From Conoideocrella luteorostrata (Eukaryota > Ascomycota > Sordariomycetes > Hypocreales > Clavicipitaceae): a stretch of 64,000 bases of DNA. The stretch is taken from NCBI GenBank assembly GCA_032433595.1, contig JASWJB010000149.1, forward strand, positions 34,072 to 98,071, read 5' to 3'. The translations under genes were made by a program, and so were the position numbers. The notes under the pieces were generated by a model. That model had not been told where the DNA came from and ran no database searches. It saw only the letters and a list, made by a program, of their open reading frames with translations. Below, one piece after another: positions 33,501 through 46,914 of this stretch. How positions within the stretch are numbered: the first letter of the stretch is position 1; every line of letters starts with the position of its first letter.

Positions 33501-36035
33501 AGACCCATTGAGTGAATAAATGATACGCCTGCTATGCCGAAGCTGTGTTCTCTTTTCAGCACCCGACAGGGCGGGAACGGCGCTTGGGTTGCGCTCGCTA
33601 ATCAGATGGCTGAGAACAACTAGTCGGTTGCCCGCATTCGCTCGTTCTCATAACTCGTCATCGCGGTCGCCATTCCAAGCTAAAGCTGAGCTGAACTGGT
33701 TGTTGTACAACGCCGCATTGCCACGCGGCTCGTCCAATTCAATCTTATTCTAATTCTATTGTTGCTGCTTTCTTTCGTTGAAAAAAAAAATTGAAAAATG
33801 AAAAAGGGTATTCCACGATAGAAAGACAGGACATTTCTTGACCCTCGTCATGCTCTCTTCAGCATCGCCACATCCCGGTCCCCACATCGGAGATCCGAAT
33901 CGGTTGTGGAACGGCGGCAAAAAGATCTAGAAAGGTGTAAGAGGCAGAGGTAGATATGCGGACAGAAAGACGAGGATAAATAGGCACGGCTCACGCTGTT
34001 CCTGGTTGAGCGGTTTCTGAACACTATCAACAACTGGCGCCTTCTTCTCTTTTCTTCTCTATTTCACCCTTCTTGACACCCCATTGAATGAACCAAGTGC
34101 TTATACAAAGAGCTGCGGCAACTCATTCACTTTCACCATGAGGCATCACCAAGCGGTCTGGCAGTCTCAGAAACTGCTCTCTAGCAAAAACTTTCTCCCA
34201 AACCTCTGTCCATTCTCTCGAATCCCTGCCAACTCGTCCCCTTGTCGACAGTTAACCACGGTGGCCCTCTCTCCTGTTCCTCACTTTTCGGCAAAGGCCC
34301 TTTCCTCAACCTCTTCCGTCCCTTCCCTCTCGGCTAGGGACCTCACCTCCGCAAACGACAAGAACCATGTCCAACAAGTCTCCTCCCCCTGCTGACGTTT
34401 TCATTTCAGTAGAGTATCCACAGAGCTGGACCTTTTGTTTGCTGTCCTTCGTATTCCCATATCGTACAATATAACAAGTTTCTAATAGTCTAAAACGCCG
34501 AGATCCACAATGACATACGAAGCACGCTTAACTAGGCAAACCAGCATGGCCCTCATGAGTGAGAGCCCGCTTTGGGGGAAAAAAAAAAAAAAAAAAAAAC
34601 CAACAGGAAATGAAAAGGAAAGAGACAAGAGCATACAACATCACTACCCGGCTCATAAATACAGGCAGCCTCCCGAATCATGTATAGACTAACTAGCCCG
34701 AGCCCGGTATTCTGCCCTAACAGCTGACAGCCCGGCCTGTATCCTCTTTGCGCGACAGCTGTTCCAGAAAAGTGAATCTCGGATCCAGTTGTCGTCAATA
34801 TTCCCACGCGGACTTGGGGCGGCAAGGGAGAAAAATATGAAATTTAAATGGAGTCCCGGCTGCCATAATTACCGTGTCAAATGCGTTTGACGATCCGCTG
34901 TCATGGATCTTGTTAGTCGACGCTTGGCTTAGTTGGCCCACCAGCGGCGGGGGGGAAACCGACCAAAACATTGCCTACTCCGTATAAAGGCGAGACTTAG
35001 CTGATGCGACCTTGCAGATATTGGGTACCAGGAAGGAACCAGTTTGATGAGGAGGGATGACATTTTCCCGCAGTGAGGTCGCAACATATCCCCCTATCTC
35101 CCTACCTGCCAGTCATGCCAAAGTGGCGCCTGTTGGCTGTATTGCTGATGAATTCGGCCCCGCGGGCCGACCCGGCACTAAGCCCTTTTAAGGGTCCAGC
35201 AGACTGACTAGATTAACATCTTTGATGCTCCAGGACTTCTGGATTCTCGGCACAAAATGTACAAGATGCGTATCGGGAACAGTATACGACTTAGTCGCCA
35301 TCACTGGACCGGCGAGTAGCTGAGAACATAAAGGAGGGGCAACGTGAAACCCATGAAACCTGGATCCTCTGATACGTAATCACATTATTGAGGCTCGCTG
35401 GCCGCTCTAAGGGACAAGCAAAGCCCGATACTAAAACGATACTAACAAAGTCCGCCCTGTGAAAGTGCATACGACCAATCCGCTCTTGCAACTGTACAAT
35501 TCGCTCTTCGTAAAATACATTAATATAGCTCTTAAATCAACCCGCCAAATGCTTCCTTTCCCTTTTGTTCCGTTATTGAAGCCAATAATTTTAAATGTTT
35601 GCAAAACAAGGTGCTCTCCCCACCTTGACCGAGGTCGTTCCTTCTCAAACCACCACTGAAGCTTTTCAAAGCCGATGCCAGGCATGAGAAATTTGCTTAG
35701 AAGGTCCTCTTCGACCGAGGGAAGCGTAAACCGAGTCGCGTCTGCTTGTCGTAAGACCGAACAAAACCCATTTTTCCTTTTCTGATCCACCGGACTCCTT
35801 GATGCCTCTTCCACATGCTGCAACGTCATCATTCGGGTATATATCCTAACAAGTATCAAGCGAAACCATTGAAGAAACCAAAGCAGCCAGATGAATAAAG
35901 CAACACGGAAAATAAATGTTATATGCTCGCCCATTGTCGTGGATGCAGCCAAACTCGAAACTCATTCTCGCCAGAATTGAAAAGCCAACCAACTCAGCAT
36001 GCTTGAGCAAAAAGAAAAAGAAAAAGAAAAAGAAA
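30528..36035. other. Gene-poor 5.5-kb region left of MED15
   Basis: No gene could be supported. A frame on the plus strand at 32340-32600 (ERLNKAMTDNVQRWWTDVV) and its neighbours hint at a decayed gene interrupted by stops, unidentified. A short open frame at 34084-34395 follows a TTCTTCTC-rich promoter-like run and could be a small gene, but has no domain. A 173-codon frame at 35431-35952 on the minus strand has one hydrophobic N-terminal helix and sits in the presumed 3' UTR of MED15. Low-complexity runs are a poly-A at 34580-34599, a C-run at 32919-32937 and AAAAAG repeats at 36009-36035. Confidence 0.45.
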
Positions 36036-39000
36036 TCAGTATCCCATGGAGTAGTGGCTCATGTCGAGCTCAAATGGCTTTGAAAAGTCAATGGTGACAT
36101 CATCCCAATCAGGAGCAGGTCCTGGGTGGGGATCAAGCAGAAGATTTGTGTCAAGATTGCAAAAATTCCCGTCCAGCGAAGTACTGTTCAGGTCTAGAAG
36201 CAGCTCATTATCGAAAGATTGCCAGTTCACATCAATCTCCAAGGCAGCTCCCTCGGATATGTCGCTATTCGGCTCGCTAGATCCACTATCCTTGCTTGAC
36301 TCAGGAGTATCATTTGGCGTCCATGATCGGTACATGAGGGCGTCGCTGACAATGTTGGGCAGGCCCTTTTCGAACCCGAGATTGTTGAGCAGTGCTTGGG
36401 GATCGATGGTACACCCAGCCCAAGGGCTGGTCTTCGCTGGCTTCGAATCAGTGCTGGCTTCTTTCGACTTCACATCGACACCCTTGCTCAAAGCACTGCC
36501 CGTTCTCCTCATGGCATTGTCTTGGGACATTGGCGTGGCTGCAGCATTCTTCGGTGTTTGGCCTTGCTTCGATGCCGATGCACTCATCGCTGTGGCTCCA
36601 TCCGTCGGCTTAGAGGTCTTTTTGGAAGTGCCATCCGCCTCCAAACCAAGGGCCAATGCCAGATTCTCCTTCACGAACTTCAGAGGGTCCTCCTTTGGTT
36701 TGGTATGCTCCTCCTCAATATGGTTCTTGAGTGCTTGTTCACCAGGGAACCCGATAGCTGCCATGTCACAATCTGGCTCCTTACAAAGGAAAATAGGCTT
36801 GGGAGGCTCCTGGCGACGCATTTCTGGTGAGGCATTCTTCGTCGTCTTTGGAGAGGGTGTAGCGCCACTTTGCGGTGTCTGCCCCGTGAGCTTGGCCTTC
36901 TTCCGGGCAGGCGGCAGCTGCAAGTTGATGTCTTTTGGCTTCCCGATGTAACTGGGATTTCCATGAGGTGAAGACGCCCCAAAGGGGAAGGGGGGTTGTG
37001 TAGCGGTTGGCGCGGGGGGTGCCTGAGATCCTTTGCCATTGGTCTTTTGTTGATTCTTCAACGCTTGTGAATTCTTCTCCAGATTGGCCGCATTCAAAGG
37101 CGCGGGCTGGGACTGCGGAGTCTGCTGTTGCTGAGTACGTGGTTGCTGTTGGGGCGGCAGTTGCGCGGCTTGGTTCCCAGCTGTTCCTTGTCCTGGTTGT
37201 GGTTGCTGGCCAGGTTTCATCAAAGCCCTTCCTTGCATACTAGCCGCCAAATCCTTAGCCATGCTCTCCAACATAGCCCGAGCCTGATCAATCTCCGCCG
37301 AGTTGATGCTGAACTTATCCTTCACAACAAGCATCGGTTCGCCATCCGAGAACTGTCTCATGATTCGTAAACGCTTTGGAAGATGTTAGTTAGCACGTTG
37401 ATTCCGTCGCCTGTGTAGCAACGATTCACAATGTAGAACGTGGCTGGGCAAAAGTATTACTTACAGTTCTGAAGAACATCTTGGCCCGTGCATCATCCCG
37501 TGTGAGTAGGTACCACTTCGTAAGACCACGGCTGACCTTAGTCATGTCCCCAGCAAGACGTTGGATCTTCACGCATGTCTCGCTGTACTCTTGCGGGCTC
37601 ATAGAGATGTCAGACATCATCTCCAGACCGAATTGCTTGGCTTCTTCCTGGCTTATAGTACGGAGCCGGTTAATGGCCTCGGCATTCGGCTGCTGTGACT
37701 GGTTTTGGCCGGTCATTTGGGCTTTAATCAACTGCTCGTATCTGGCTCGCCGTTCGGGGCTGAGGTTAGCAATTTGCTGTGGCGTAAGCGAAGCTACGCC
37801 CTTTGGAAGTTGCTGATTTGACTGTGAGGCAGGGCGAGCTGTGGGAGCAGTCACAGATGTGTCTGCAACGTCGTCTGTACTTGGCCGCTTGAGGCTCTTG
37901 GTGGGCTGTGCCTGGTTGCTGTTCCGCGCTTGACTATTGGCCTGACCTTGTTGCCTCTGTACTGCAGACTGCATTGACGCAGTTTGGGCCATGTTCGGGG
38001 GGCTGGCTTGAGTCTGCGGCTGAGGCGTCCGGTTTTGCTGCCGTGGTGTTTGCTGCACTTGCATGGGGGCTTGACCCATGGTGTTTTGTGCGCCGCCAAC
38101 TTGTTGCTGTCCAGGGGTTTGTGTCTGACCAGATGTCTGGCCTTGCGCTTGCTGCGCTCGTAACTGCTGTGCCTGTTGTTGTTGTTGCTGCATCCATGAC
38201 GTCCTTTTCATGTGCATCACCATGGTTCGCAACTGCTCATCAGGGACTTGGGCGAAGTTTGGCCTCGAATTTCGTACATTAATGAGATCCTGTGGCGTCA
38301 CCTGCAAGATGTGCTGTGGAATGTTCCCAGTCGGTCTCTGCATTCCTATCTGCTGATTGGGCATGGCTGGCCCAGTGTTTGACATCGCCGCGCCGTTAAC
38401 ATTCGGGTTCTGGCCGGGCTGCTGCTGCTGCTGCTGCTGTTGATGCATGGAAGCACGCCTCTGCATAAGGACCTGGAACTGCCGTTGTTGGAGAGCACCC
38501 AATTGTCCACGAATCTGGGGTGGTAGCGTACTATTCCGGCTAAGCCAGATCTTCAAATCTCGCCACTTCTTGACCTCAACAGGTAGCTGGCCGACAAGAT
38601 TCTGAACCTGTGGTGGCAAGTCCATGGCATCCATCATTGCTTGAGCTTGGTTATTTTGGATCGGCATGCGCGGCATCTGCATCTGCTGCTGTTGGTTGAC
38701 CGACATGGCTCCATTTGGCTGCTGCATCCCCTGAGGCACTTGACCCGCTGCACCCATGTTCAGATTCATTTGGGCCCCAAACTGATTTTGTGGGCGATTC
38801 TGTTGATTCATCTGGGCACCATTCATAGCCATCCCTTGTCGTTGACTCTGCCACTTCCGGAAGACTTCATTGAGCTTATCGGTTGGTAATCCTTGGATTG
38901 CTGAGCGCTGTTCTTGTGTCATGTTGGCAAGCATGTTGTTGAATGCTGCGTTATTAGGCCGCTGTGTACCTTGATTAAAGCGTTGATCGCCGAAAGGAAC

Positions 39001-40609
39001 TATGCCCTGGCCCATGCCTTGCCCACCCATGGGGTTCATGCCACCCTGTGGCCGTGATACTGGCGTGTTCAAGGTGTTCATACCAGGGCTTTGTGAAGGA
39101 GGCATGCCATTTTGTTGGTTCTGTTGTGGCATATTCATCTGTAGCTGGTTTTGAGATTGTGAAGCACCTTGGTTCATCTTCATTTGTTGCAGATTGACGC
39201 CGCCCTGCTGTTGTTGGGGCTGTTGGCCCTGACGAGGTGTTTGATTTTGCCCCTGAGTGTTGGGAATATTCTGGTTCCCTGGCTGGGGTGTCGCATGCTG
39301 GCCACCGGCAGTGCTGGCTGGCACAACCATTTGACCAGCTTGTTGGGCCATGAGTCCGTTCATCTGCTGGTCTTTAATGCTCTCCATGTTGGGGTTGAAC
39401 TGAGAGAAATCTGTTGGCTGGCCCACATTCATCATGCTTTGCCGCTGCTGGAAGGATTGCTGGCTGTGTTGCTGCTGCATCATTGCTGCAGCTGCAGCCT
39501 GTCCACCATTCTGGTTCTGGCCACCAGCTTGCTGTTGTTGCTGTTGCTGCAGACGGTTCATATTCGTCTTCAGCATTGTGAAAGCTTGGTTTTGGAAGAA
39601 CCAGGCCAAGGGATCCCTTCCTTGCGCCTGAAACTCAGCAAGCTGCTGCGGAGACAATCGTTGTGACAAAGTCATTCTCGTAGTAGCCTTTTGCTGATCC
39701 GACGCCTGTGTCATCATCTTTTCTGCGAGATCCATTACTTTTGCACGATCCGTCGGAGCAAGCCTCGAGATGTCGCCGGGAAATGGCTGAGGCTGTCGGA
39801 TCTGCATTCCCGGGGCCTGCTGGTTTGGCCCCATGGCTCCACGACCAGCTTGGTTCATCATGCCCATGCCCATGCCCATGCCCATCTGTTGTTGCTGAAG
39901 CTGAGGCTGTTGCTGTGCTTGTTGCGGTAACTGTGAGCCTTGCATCTGGTGCTGAAGATGTTGGAATCCTTGTTGATTTTGACCCATTCCACGGCCCATC
40001 TGCGCTTGCATATTCATGATACCTTGAGCTTGTGCAGCTTGCGCCTGCGCCTGCACATTCGCGTTTAAGGTATTTTGAATGTTAGGCTCGTTTGCCTGTC
40101 GCTTTTTAAAGAATTCCAACGTCTTATTAGCCAAGGTTTGATCGTAAGCCTCCTGCAACTTGTTAGTCATCCGCAAACACAAATGTTAAGCAGGACAAGG
40201 GCGCATCAGAGTAAATACCTTGCTGGGAGATTTAAGAAACACTTCACGTTCAAACCCGCAGCCGAATTCAGCGACTCGCAAGTGCTCAACGCCACCTAAG
40301 GCCAAAGAAACATTGGAAATACTATTGGAAAGGGTTAGTTACTCCTGCCCGACGGTGAAAACAAACACAGCAATCTTGCAAGACAGAGCACGACGGTCGG
40401 TAGATTTGAGACACTTACAGATCCATGGTCTTTCCCATGCGGTCATTGATACTGACGTTGGACTGCCACGTCAGGCCATTCGTAGGTTGTGGATTTCGGA
40501 GAATATTTTCGTACACCAACTGTTGGACCTGGGTTTGTGCCCCGTTCCGTCGCAGCTGCTGGGGCATCATCTGGCCAGCCCCAGCCATTTGCTGCATATT
40601 GGCGGCCAT
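36036..40609 (-). CDS. MED15: Mediator complex tail subunit 15 (Med15/Gal11)
   Basis: Four exons on the minus strand, 40609-40419, 40321-40219, 40152-37465 and 37373-36036, encode 1,439 residues. Introns use GTAAGT...CAATAG, GTATTT...TTGCAG (with GACTAAC), and GTAAGT...CCAAAG. Residues about 25-98 form the KIX-like activator-binding domain: QLVYENILRNPQPTNGLTWQ, INDRMGKTMDLISNVSLAL, EFGCGFEREVFLKSPSKEAY. The centre is Gln/Met/Asn-rich with polyQ runs of variable length. Near the end of exon 3 LTPQQIANLSPERRARYEQL is typical of fungal Med15. A C2H2-like element begins at residue 1191 (CKEPDCDMAAIGFPGEQAL, then H-x4-H). Med15 couples gene-specific activators to RNA polymerase II in the nucleus. 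It is a housekeeping anchor to the right of the accessory block. Confidence 0.92.
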
Positions 40610-43600
40610 GGCCGCTTAGAAAGGAGGTGGGCAAGTCCCGGACCCGAGGAACTGTGTCTCAGCACCGATCGAGGGGTTAGTGATTTACGATTTGGTACGA
40701 GGGGCTGTGAGGAGTCGTCGAGATTTGGGCCAGTGAGATCAATCGGCCACACAGAGTTCAGTGAAGCACTTTGATGCCGCCCGTAATTATAGGTCGCTAG
40801 TATTGACGAACGTGATTGACGCTCAAAGTCGACTGGCGCTGTAAAGATGGTTTTGGATATCTATGTCGTCACAGAGCTGTCCATGAAAGTATACTGGAAT
40901 CGAAGTGCCTGGTGTATGGTTGGTAACGAGTGTTTGTGTCGTACGGGCAGCGAGGAGTAACAGCCGCAGCGTAGAGGGTAAGGTTTCCGGCGGGAAAAGC
41001 TGGCAAGAACTAACGAATGAAATGGGTCGTTCGAAGGAGCCCGATTGAATCTGGTGTCACCGTTGTTTTAGGCGGGCACAAGGTTATTGTCAAGTTGCTC
41101 GGAGGGCTTAGAAGATCGAGACTGAGGTTTGCAGATCAGATGGCGTAGAAGCACAAAACCATTAAAAACAATATCGACAAACAAGACTCGGTCGAGTAAT
41201 GCGAGGGCAAATGCTGGCGATTATCCTGCTTGCGAATGTTTGCGAGCGGATCGCGTTCACTCTTCCCGTTGGATGGCGGAATGTCGTGGCAAGTGGGTGA
41301 GGGCGGCGTATGCCTCGGCGGTTAAATAAACGATGGTGTTTTGGGTTGCGTCGACGAGGGGGGTTTCCAGTCAAGAGACATGAAGAAGGGCAACAGAGCG
41401 TAAGAGGATAAAAACTGAGGCAATGCTCAAGAGAAGGCCGGAATTGACAAGGAAGGCCAAATAAGGCGGTTCGAGAAGAAGAAAGAGAGGAATGATGCTG
41501 CCGTCCCCTAGGCGAATCTCGAAGAAGTGGGTGAGCGGTAGAGAGGAGGTTTGGAGAAAACGGGCAGGGTGAGAAGGCTGGCAAGTGCGGCGACTAGCAC
41601 GACCAGAGGTGACCACGAGAGAGCAGAGTAGAGCAGAACCGGACAGGCAAAAAGAAGAGGGCGGACGGGTGGGCCAGGACAAGGACCCCAGGACCAGGAC
41701 CATGAGACCCAGACGCACCCACAGGAGTGGGCAGCAGACAGGGCAGCAGACAATACACCCCCATTGTTTGTTACAGGGACACCCTGCCAGCGCTGGGGGG
41801 GAACAAACCAAACCGCAAGGCACAGGTGGGTTGGCTCTGGAGTGACCAGCTGGCACTGGTTCCATGCTCTGTAGACCGCCCTGGATCTGCGCACACCATG
41901 CGCTGGAGGGAGGATGAGGGCGCTGGGAGTTCTTGGTTAAGGCTCCGAGGTGCCTGGTGCGGATGCTGAATGCTGGGCAGAAACAGTGTGACTGGGACCC
42001 TTGTGGTCGGGCAGACAGGGGGTGTTCCTAGTATCCACCTCCCACCTCCTCCCTCCAGCGAATGGGGTACGTACCTGGAACAGAGAATGGTCTCTTCTGT
42101 TTGTCAAGGCGGGCTGCTGAAACGCCACCAGAACAACAACAAAAAGCTCCAAGAAGCAGCTCCAAGTGGTCAAAGGTTGTGGTGGCGATGGCGATAAGAG
42201 CAATGTGCTTGGACGACTTGACGACATTTCGTTCGTTCATTCAGTCATCTACATTACTATTCACATATTTATTCTGTTCAGTTTCAGTATCTACCTTTCG
42301 GTATGCAGGAAACAGCTGCACGCGTTGGCCAAATTGAAGGTGGCATGATCAGAATCATGGCCGGCTTGAGAGTGGCAATGAGCGGTACTAAGTCCACACG
42401 TGTAGCTGTGATTGTGGATGATATGTGCCCGGTGTATTGCTACTCTGAGTCCAAGTAAACAGGATCCATCGGGTCAACAATCTGCAAAGAACAAAAAAAC
42501 TTGTGCAACCCGGAGTCGGCCTGCTGCGGTATACATACTTCCAGTTGAAATCCTACGCACATACCGAGTACTCCGTGCAACATGCGCCATGGTGTGACAC
42601 GACTCGGCAGAATTGGCCAAGTTGTACGGATTTCTCGAAGAGTACTCTGTCTGGTATGGCATGTACTATATAAAGTATTCATTGATATTTACCAACTATA
42701 CTACTTGAGCACTCCGCAGTATTATGATGCTGTATTGTACTCCGTAAGGGAGGAGGTAGCCTGCGGCGCCAACATTATTTGGCATGTCTTGCCGTGGCTC
42801 CCCGCAGTCGACTCCTGTTATGTCGATTCGTTCACGGAGTATCGTTTATATATCCACCAGCATTGATGGCCCAGGGACATATGCCGTTACACCCTAGACC
42901 AAAATACCGGTTGATACCGACAAACCTAGATAGGTACCTGTAGGTCAGGCCAGATTTCCATCGCCTGCTCAGAACAGCAAACATTACTATACAAACCAGA
43001 AACTCTTGTGTCCGAATCAACACTTGTAATGCAAAACAATAAGCATATGAGAAGACAGCAGTGCCGGAGAATCGCAGCCATGAGCCCCAGGAGCTTGACT
43101 TGGTGTTGCATGTCCTGGGGGCGGACTCGTTACCAACAGGTTTGCTCCTCACTCTGCCGTGACAGTTGACGGCGTTGAATGGGGCCCCGACTCGGAAACT
43201 CTGTTTCCTCCCCAGTGAGTAGCCATTCACTGTCGTTCATCTGCGTTTAATACCCGTTAGCCGTCCCAGGGCATTTCCGAATAAAACCCTCCCGGGAAAG
43301 AATGTTGACGGAGCCGCTCGTCGTGGGTCGTGGGGATAACGGAAATCCAACACAATGGCGACGGTTTTCTGCCTGGCAAAGATAGCATGAACATGACAGC
43401 AGAGCTTGTGCCTCGTACACAAATACACCCACACACACACCCACAGCCTCGCTTTCTCGGAGGGTGACTGGATGAGCATCATGGCAGCGCCTTCGAATTA
43501 AGCAACTGGTGGACACAACAGAGGGGGTCTTGGGATCCTAGGCATTTTTGACACCCTGGGCATCCTGAACACGCATCCTGGAAAGCCAGCCAGCCTAACT

Positions 43601-46600
43601 TGTGGGTAGGCGCAGTTCTGGCGCAGCGTGTCTGTGAAATCTAGCCTTGGCTTGGTAACTTCGACGCATAACGCAGGACTATACTCCGTACTCCATACTG
43701 GAAAATCATCTTGAACAAAGGCGAGGCGAGGCAGCGCCTTGTTGAGTTGTCTGGGATCTGAACCTAGCGTGTCGTGCACAGTGAAAGTACGATAGAATAT
43801 CGTCCATTACTGGTTTGCTGCTTTCAAAATCGATTTGTACCAAGAGGTGGCTACTATCTAACCTGCACTGACCGTCCTGAGTCCCCGATGGCAAGAAACT
43901 GGGTGGACTGCGACCGTATGCTGTACTGCAGTACTCCGTAGTTACTATTCTATGTACTCCGTACTGAGAACGGAGTACGGACACAAATAAATCACTACGA
44001 ACCTGGGAATAGAAGCCATGCCCTACTGGCTCTGGACCAGGAAGTTTTGCGACCGGGGTCATCGGCTCCCTTTCGGTTCCGCCACGCCCCCAATTGAGGT
44101 GGGTTGCTGGAGCCCCGTGATGTTTCTGAGCCTCACCATCGACCTCTCGCACGCACAATATTTGTAGGCTACTCTAACCCCGTCTCAAAATTTCCCCCAG
44201 GTTTTAATGTTCGGCATATATTGTTCAGAAAATGTGTGACTTGTGCGCTGGTGCCGAGGTTGCCTCTTGAGCGGTGTGTACGTGGACTAAAATGGAACGC
44301 CATCGACTTGACGCGCGCCATATTTAAAGCTTTTGGAGATGAAAGCATGATGAAAGGTTGACAACAGACGACCGAGGCTCCCAGCTCCGCCGCAGAATCA
44401 ATCAGCAAACTTTAACTTTCACGCTGACACGTCTCCTACGCCGGTGATGAAGACAGCCTCTGTAGGGTGGGTGTTTCAGCCTAGCCGCATCCAGTTCTGA
44501 AGGGCTCGACAAGCCATAAAACGCAGCTCGGTGTCAGGGCTGGAGATGATTAAGCAGGTCTTGATATTCACAAGACAGCGTTCGTGTGAGCGTGTTCATG
44601 GCAGGCTCTCTGACACCTTTGAGAGATGGTGCCTGTCAGACCAAGTTCGTCCGTATTCCGAGCAGAGGGCTATTGAATCATGAGACAGCCAACTTCGCTG
44701 TACTACGGAGTAGTATGTCGGGTCATCAAAGCAACAGACAGGAGCGGAATACAATGCTGGCTGCGGAACAACGTCCCTCTTGCCTCCTCGACAAGACGGC
44801 GAAAAATATTGCCTGCATTCTCACAAAGTTGCTCAAACCGTCACACGATTGATCTCGCTCTCTACAATACGGCACTCCTAGACCATAATCACACTGCGCG
44901 CGCATCTACTATCCGTTTCCGTCTCGACTACGCGACCAAGTACCATGATGTTCGGCCAGGCCGAGATAGACATTCTACAAATAAGCACTGCTACGCATCG
45001 CAGAACAGATGGTGCTCCCAGCGCAATATGCTGCGCCGACCCACACGCTCTGCTAACTAGTACTCCGTACAATACGGAGCACAGCACGGAGAGCACGGAG
45101 AACACAGTCATTCGAACGCTGCCTTTTTGCGCTCAAGGGAACGCAGCGACATGAAATAATTGGGCAGTTCGGTATCTAGGCCACCCAAATACCCTCCCTT
45201 GCCGGCGCCGATCAAGGATTACCCATGTCTAGCGCAACACACACCACATGGGTGCCGCAAGTCAGCGTTACCCCTTGGGGCAAGGAAATAATACTACGGA
45301 GTAGTAGGTAGCCAATTCAAACACTTGGGTTGGCCTCTCACTAATAACTTATACTGCGACAATACCTAGCTACTTGGCTTAGTCCAATCCTAAATGGGAC
45401 CCCTCACAAGGCACGGCCAATATCAGACGCATCTGGGACTGCACAGCTCGTATTGTAGATACATATATGTTGTTCGAAAGAGTCGACAAGGAGGAAGTCA
45501 CCAATGAATCCCGGGCTTTCAAACCTCAAAAGCGGCCACAGGCACAATGCAGGGCCGTCCTTTTGGGTGGACATGGTGCGCTAAGCATCCGGCCCGGCAC
45601 GGTATGCATCTGTGGTTGAGGAGACGGGTCAGACAATCGACAGTCTATGGCCAGGATCAATCACGCTACACAACTCAACGAACGATTAAATCGTTTGACC
45701 CCCTCTATGTTCTTTTTCTGTCGTTCATCGCGGTTCAGCGCAGTAACTACGATCTCTGTCTTGATGTGCCATTTGTTGATGTACCAGCTCCCGATGCGCA
45801 CGCTTGGACTCAGAGAAATGGGCCACCCACATCGCAGGTCCAATGCCCAAACGGTGTGGCCAGATGAGATATCGACAATCCAATAACTACTCCGTACACT
45901 GATGCCGACACGAGCCTCGGTCGCCGGTGTTGTAGCACAGGAGTATTTTCACCTTTGGCACCATACGGTCGCTCAGACACGCCAGCATTCCACTTCTTGC
46001 TTGGACGCACGCTCATGTGGACGACCAAATATCAGGACCAAAGTTTACTACTGGACACTGACAAATGTCAACACCCAATATCACTAGTACTATGAATGGA
46101 CGCTTATTTCATCCAGCATTTGTCATCAAACCACTTCACCACAGTTTTGTGGCAGCATTTGTGCAACAGACAGCGACTCGTTCAAGTCTAAACCCATGGG
46201 GAAATCTCATTTGTTCCTGCTCCACTCCTCGAATAGGAGTATAGGAAGGAGGAGCAGGATTGGTCGTGATAAACTATGTCACACCGAGTCTTTTACAAGG
46301 AAGTCTTTGACGAGGCATTTTTCAATAATGAGGCTAGAGAGTTTGCTTCTTGCCTTCTTGGCCATGGAAGTGACCTGATTGCCCCAAAGCCAAAGATGAT
46401 TTTGTAACCGTCCCTCCTGACAAGTAGCGATGGCCTCCTGCCAGCTGCCTCGTTGTCAACAGCCCACAGCCCCTCCATGCGTGGACTGTCAGACCCATGC
46501 GTGTCCTCGCTCTAGTACCAGACTCGAGAACAACCCCCCCCCCCCCCTACCTTGCCCTCCCTTGTCAATATTCAGCCAACCTCAGCTCTCGCCACTCGAG

Positions 46601-46829
46601 AATGCGGTCTGGCAGGTGCGAATTGTCGCAACCGACTGCGATTAACGCTGGTATTTCCATTTCCACTGCGGAGTCATCGTGACCTGTAGTAATGGTACAT
46701 ACAGCATGCGTCTGTACGGAGTACAATATTGTATGGCCAACGCAAACCAAGCACCTGCCATAGGAAGGCCAGCGTCTTTTCTCATAGAGTGTCTCGCTTC
46801 TCGAACCACTTTGTGATTCAGGTGCTTCG
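40610..46829. other. Gene-free 6.2-kb region upstream of MED15
   Basis: The first 700 bases hold the MED15 promoter and leader. Beyond, open frames (for example 41371-41865 and 41585-41845) are low-complexity shadows with no domain. A T-rich, C-rich or repeat-motif composition prevails. Motif copies occur near 42568, 42737, 43683, 43931-43978, 44702, 45060-45100 and 45295-45305. Confidence 0.45.
43954..43978. repeat. Short hairpin of the dispersed motif
   Basis: GTACTCCGT at 43954-43962 and its exact reverse complement ACGGAGTAC at 43970-43978 are separated by seven bases. Confidence 0.7.
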
Positions 46830-46834
46830 CCAGT

Positions 46835-46914
46835 CAGGCGGGGGACAAATTACGTGACCCTTTGCGGCGTGGTTTGGTTAGCCTTGAAGGGTCACGTAAT
46901 TTGTCCCCCGCCTG
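46835..46914. mobile_element. 80-bp foldback MITE-like element with 5-bp TSD
   Basis: Perfect 28-base inverted arms lie at 46835-46862 and 46887-46914, starting CAGGCGGGGGACAAATTACG on the left, with a 24-base loop. CCAGT directly abuts both ends (46830-46834 and 46915-46919), which is the expected footprint of a target-site duplication. The element is too small to encode anything, so it would be mobilised in trans. A 5-bp duplication argues against Tc1/mariner (TA) and leaves the superfamily open. Confidence 0.75.

Noticed and set aside
34084..34395. 103-codon plus-strand frame after a pyrimidine-rich promoter-like run
   Set aside because: Tempting because of the TTCTTCTC leader and a possible intron, but the Ser-rich product matches no family and no intron pair could be fixed. 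Kept only as a note in the gene-poor region.
35431..35952. 173-codon minus-strand frame with one hydrophobic helix
   Set aside because: It begins 84 bases after the MED15 stop on the same strand and shows no conserved motif. Most likely 3' UTR sequence.
36061..36951. 296-codon plus-strand frame
   Set aside because: It is antisense to MED15 exon 4, and its composition mirrors the Ser/Pro/Lys codons of the real gene.
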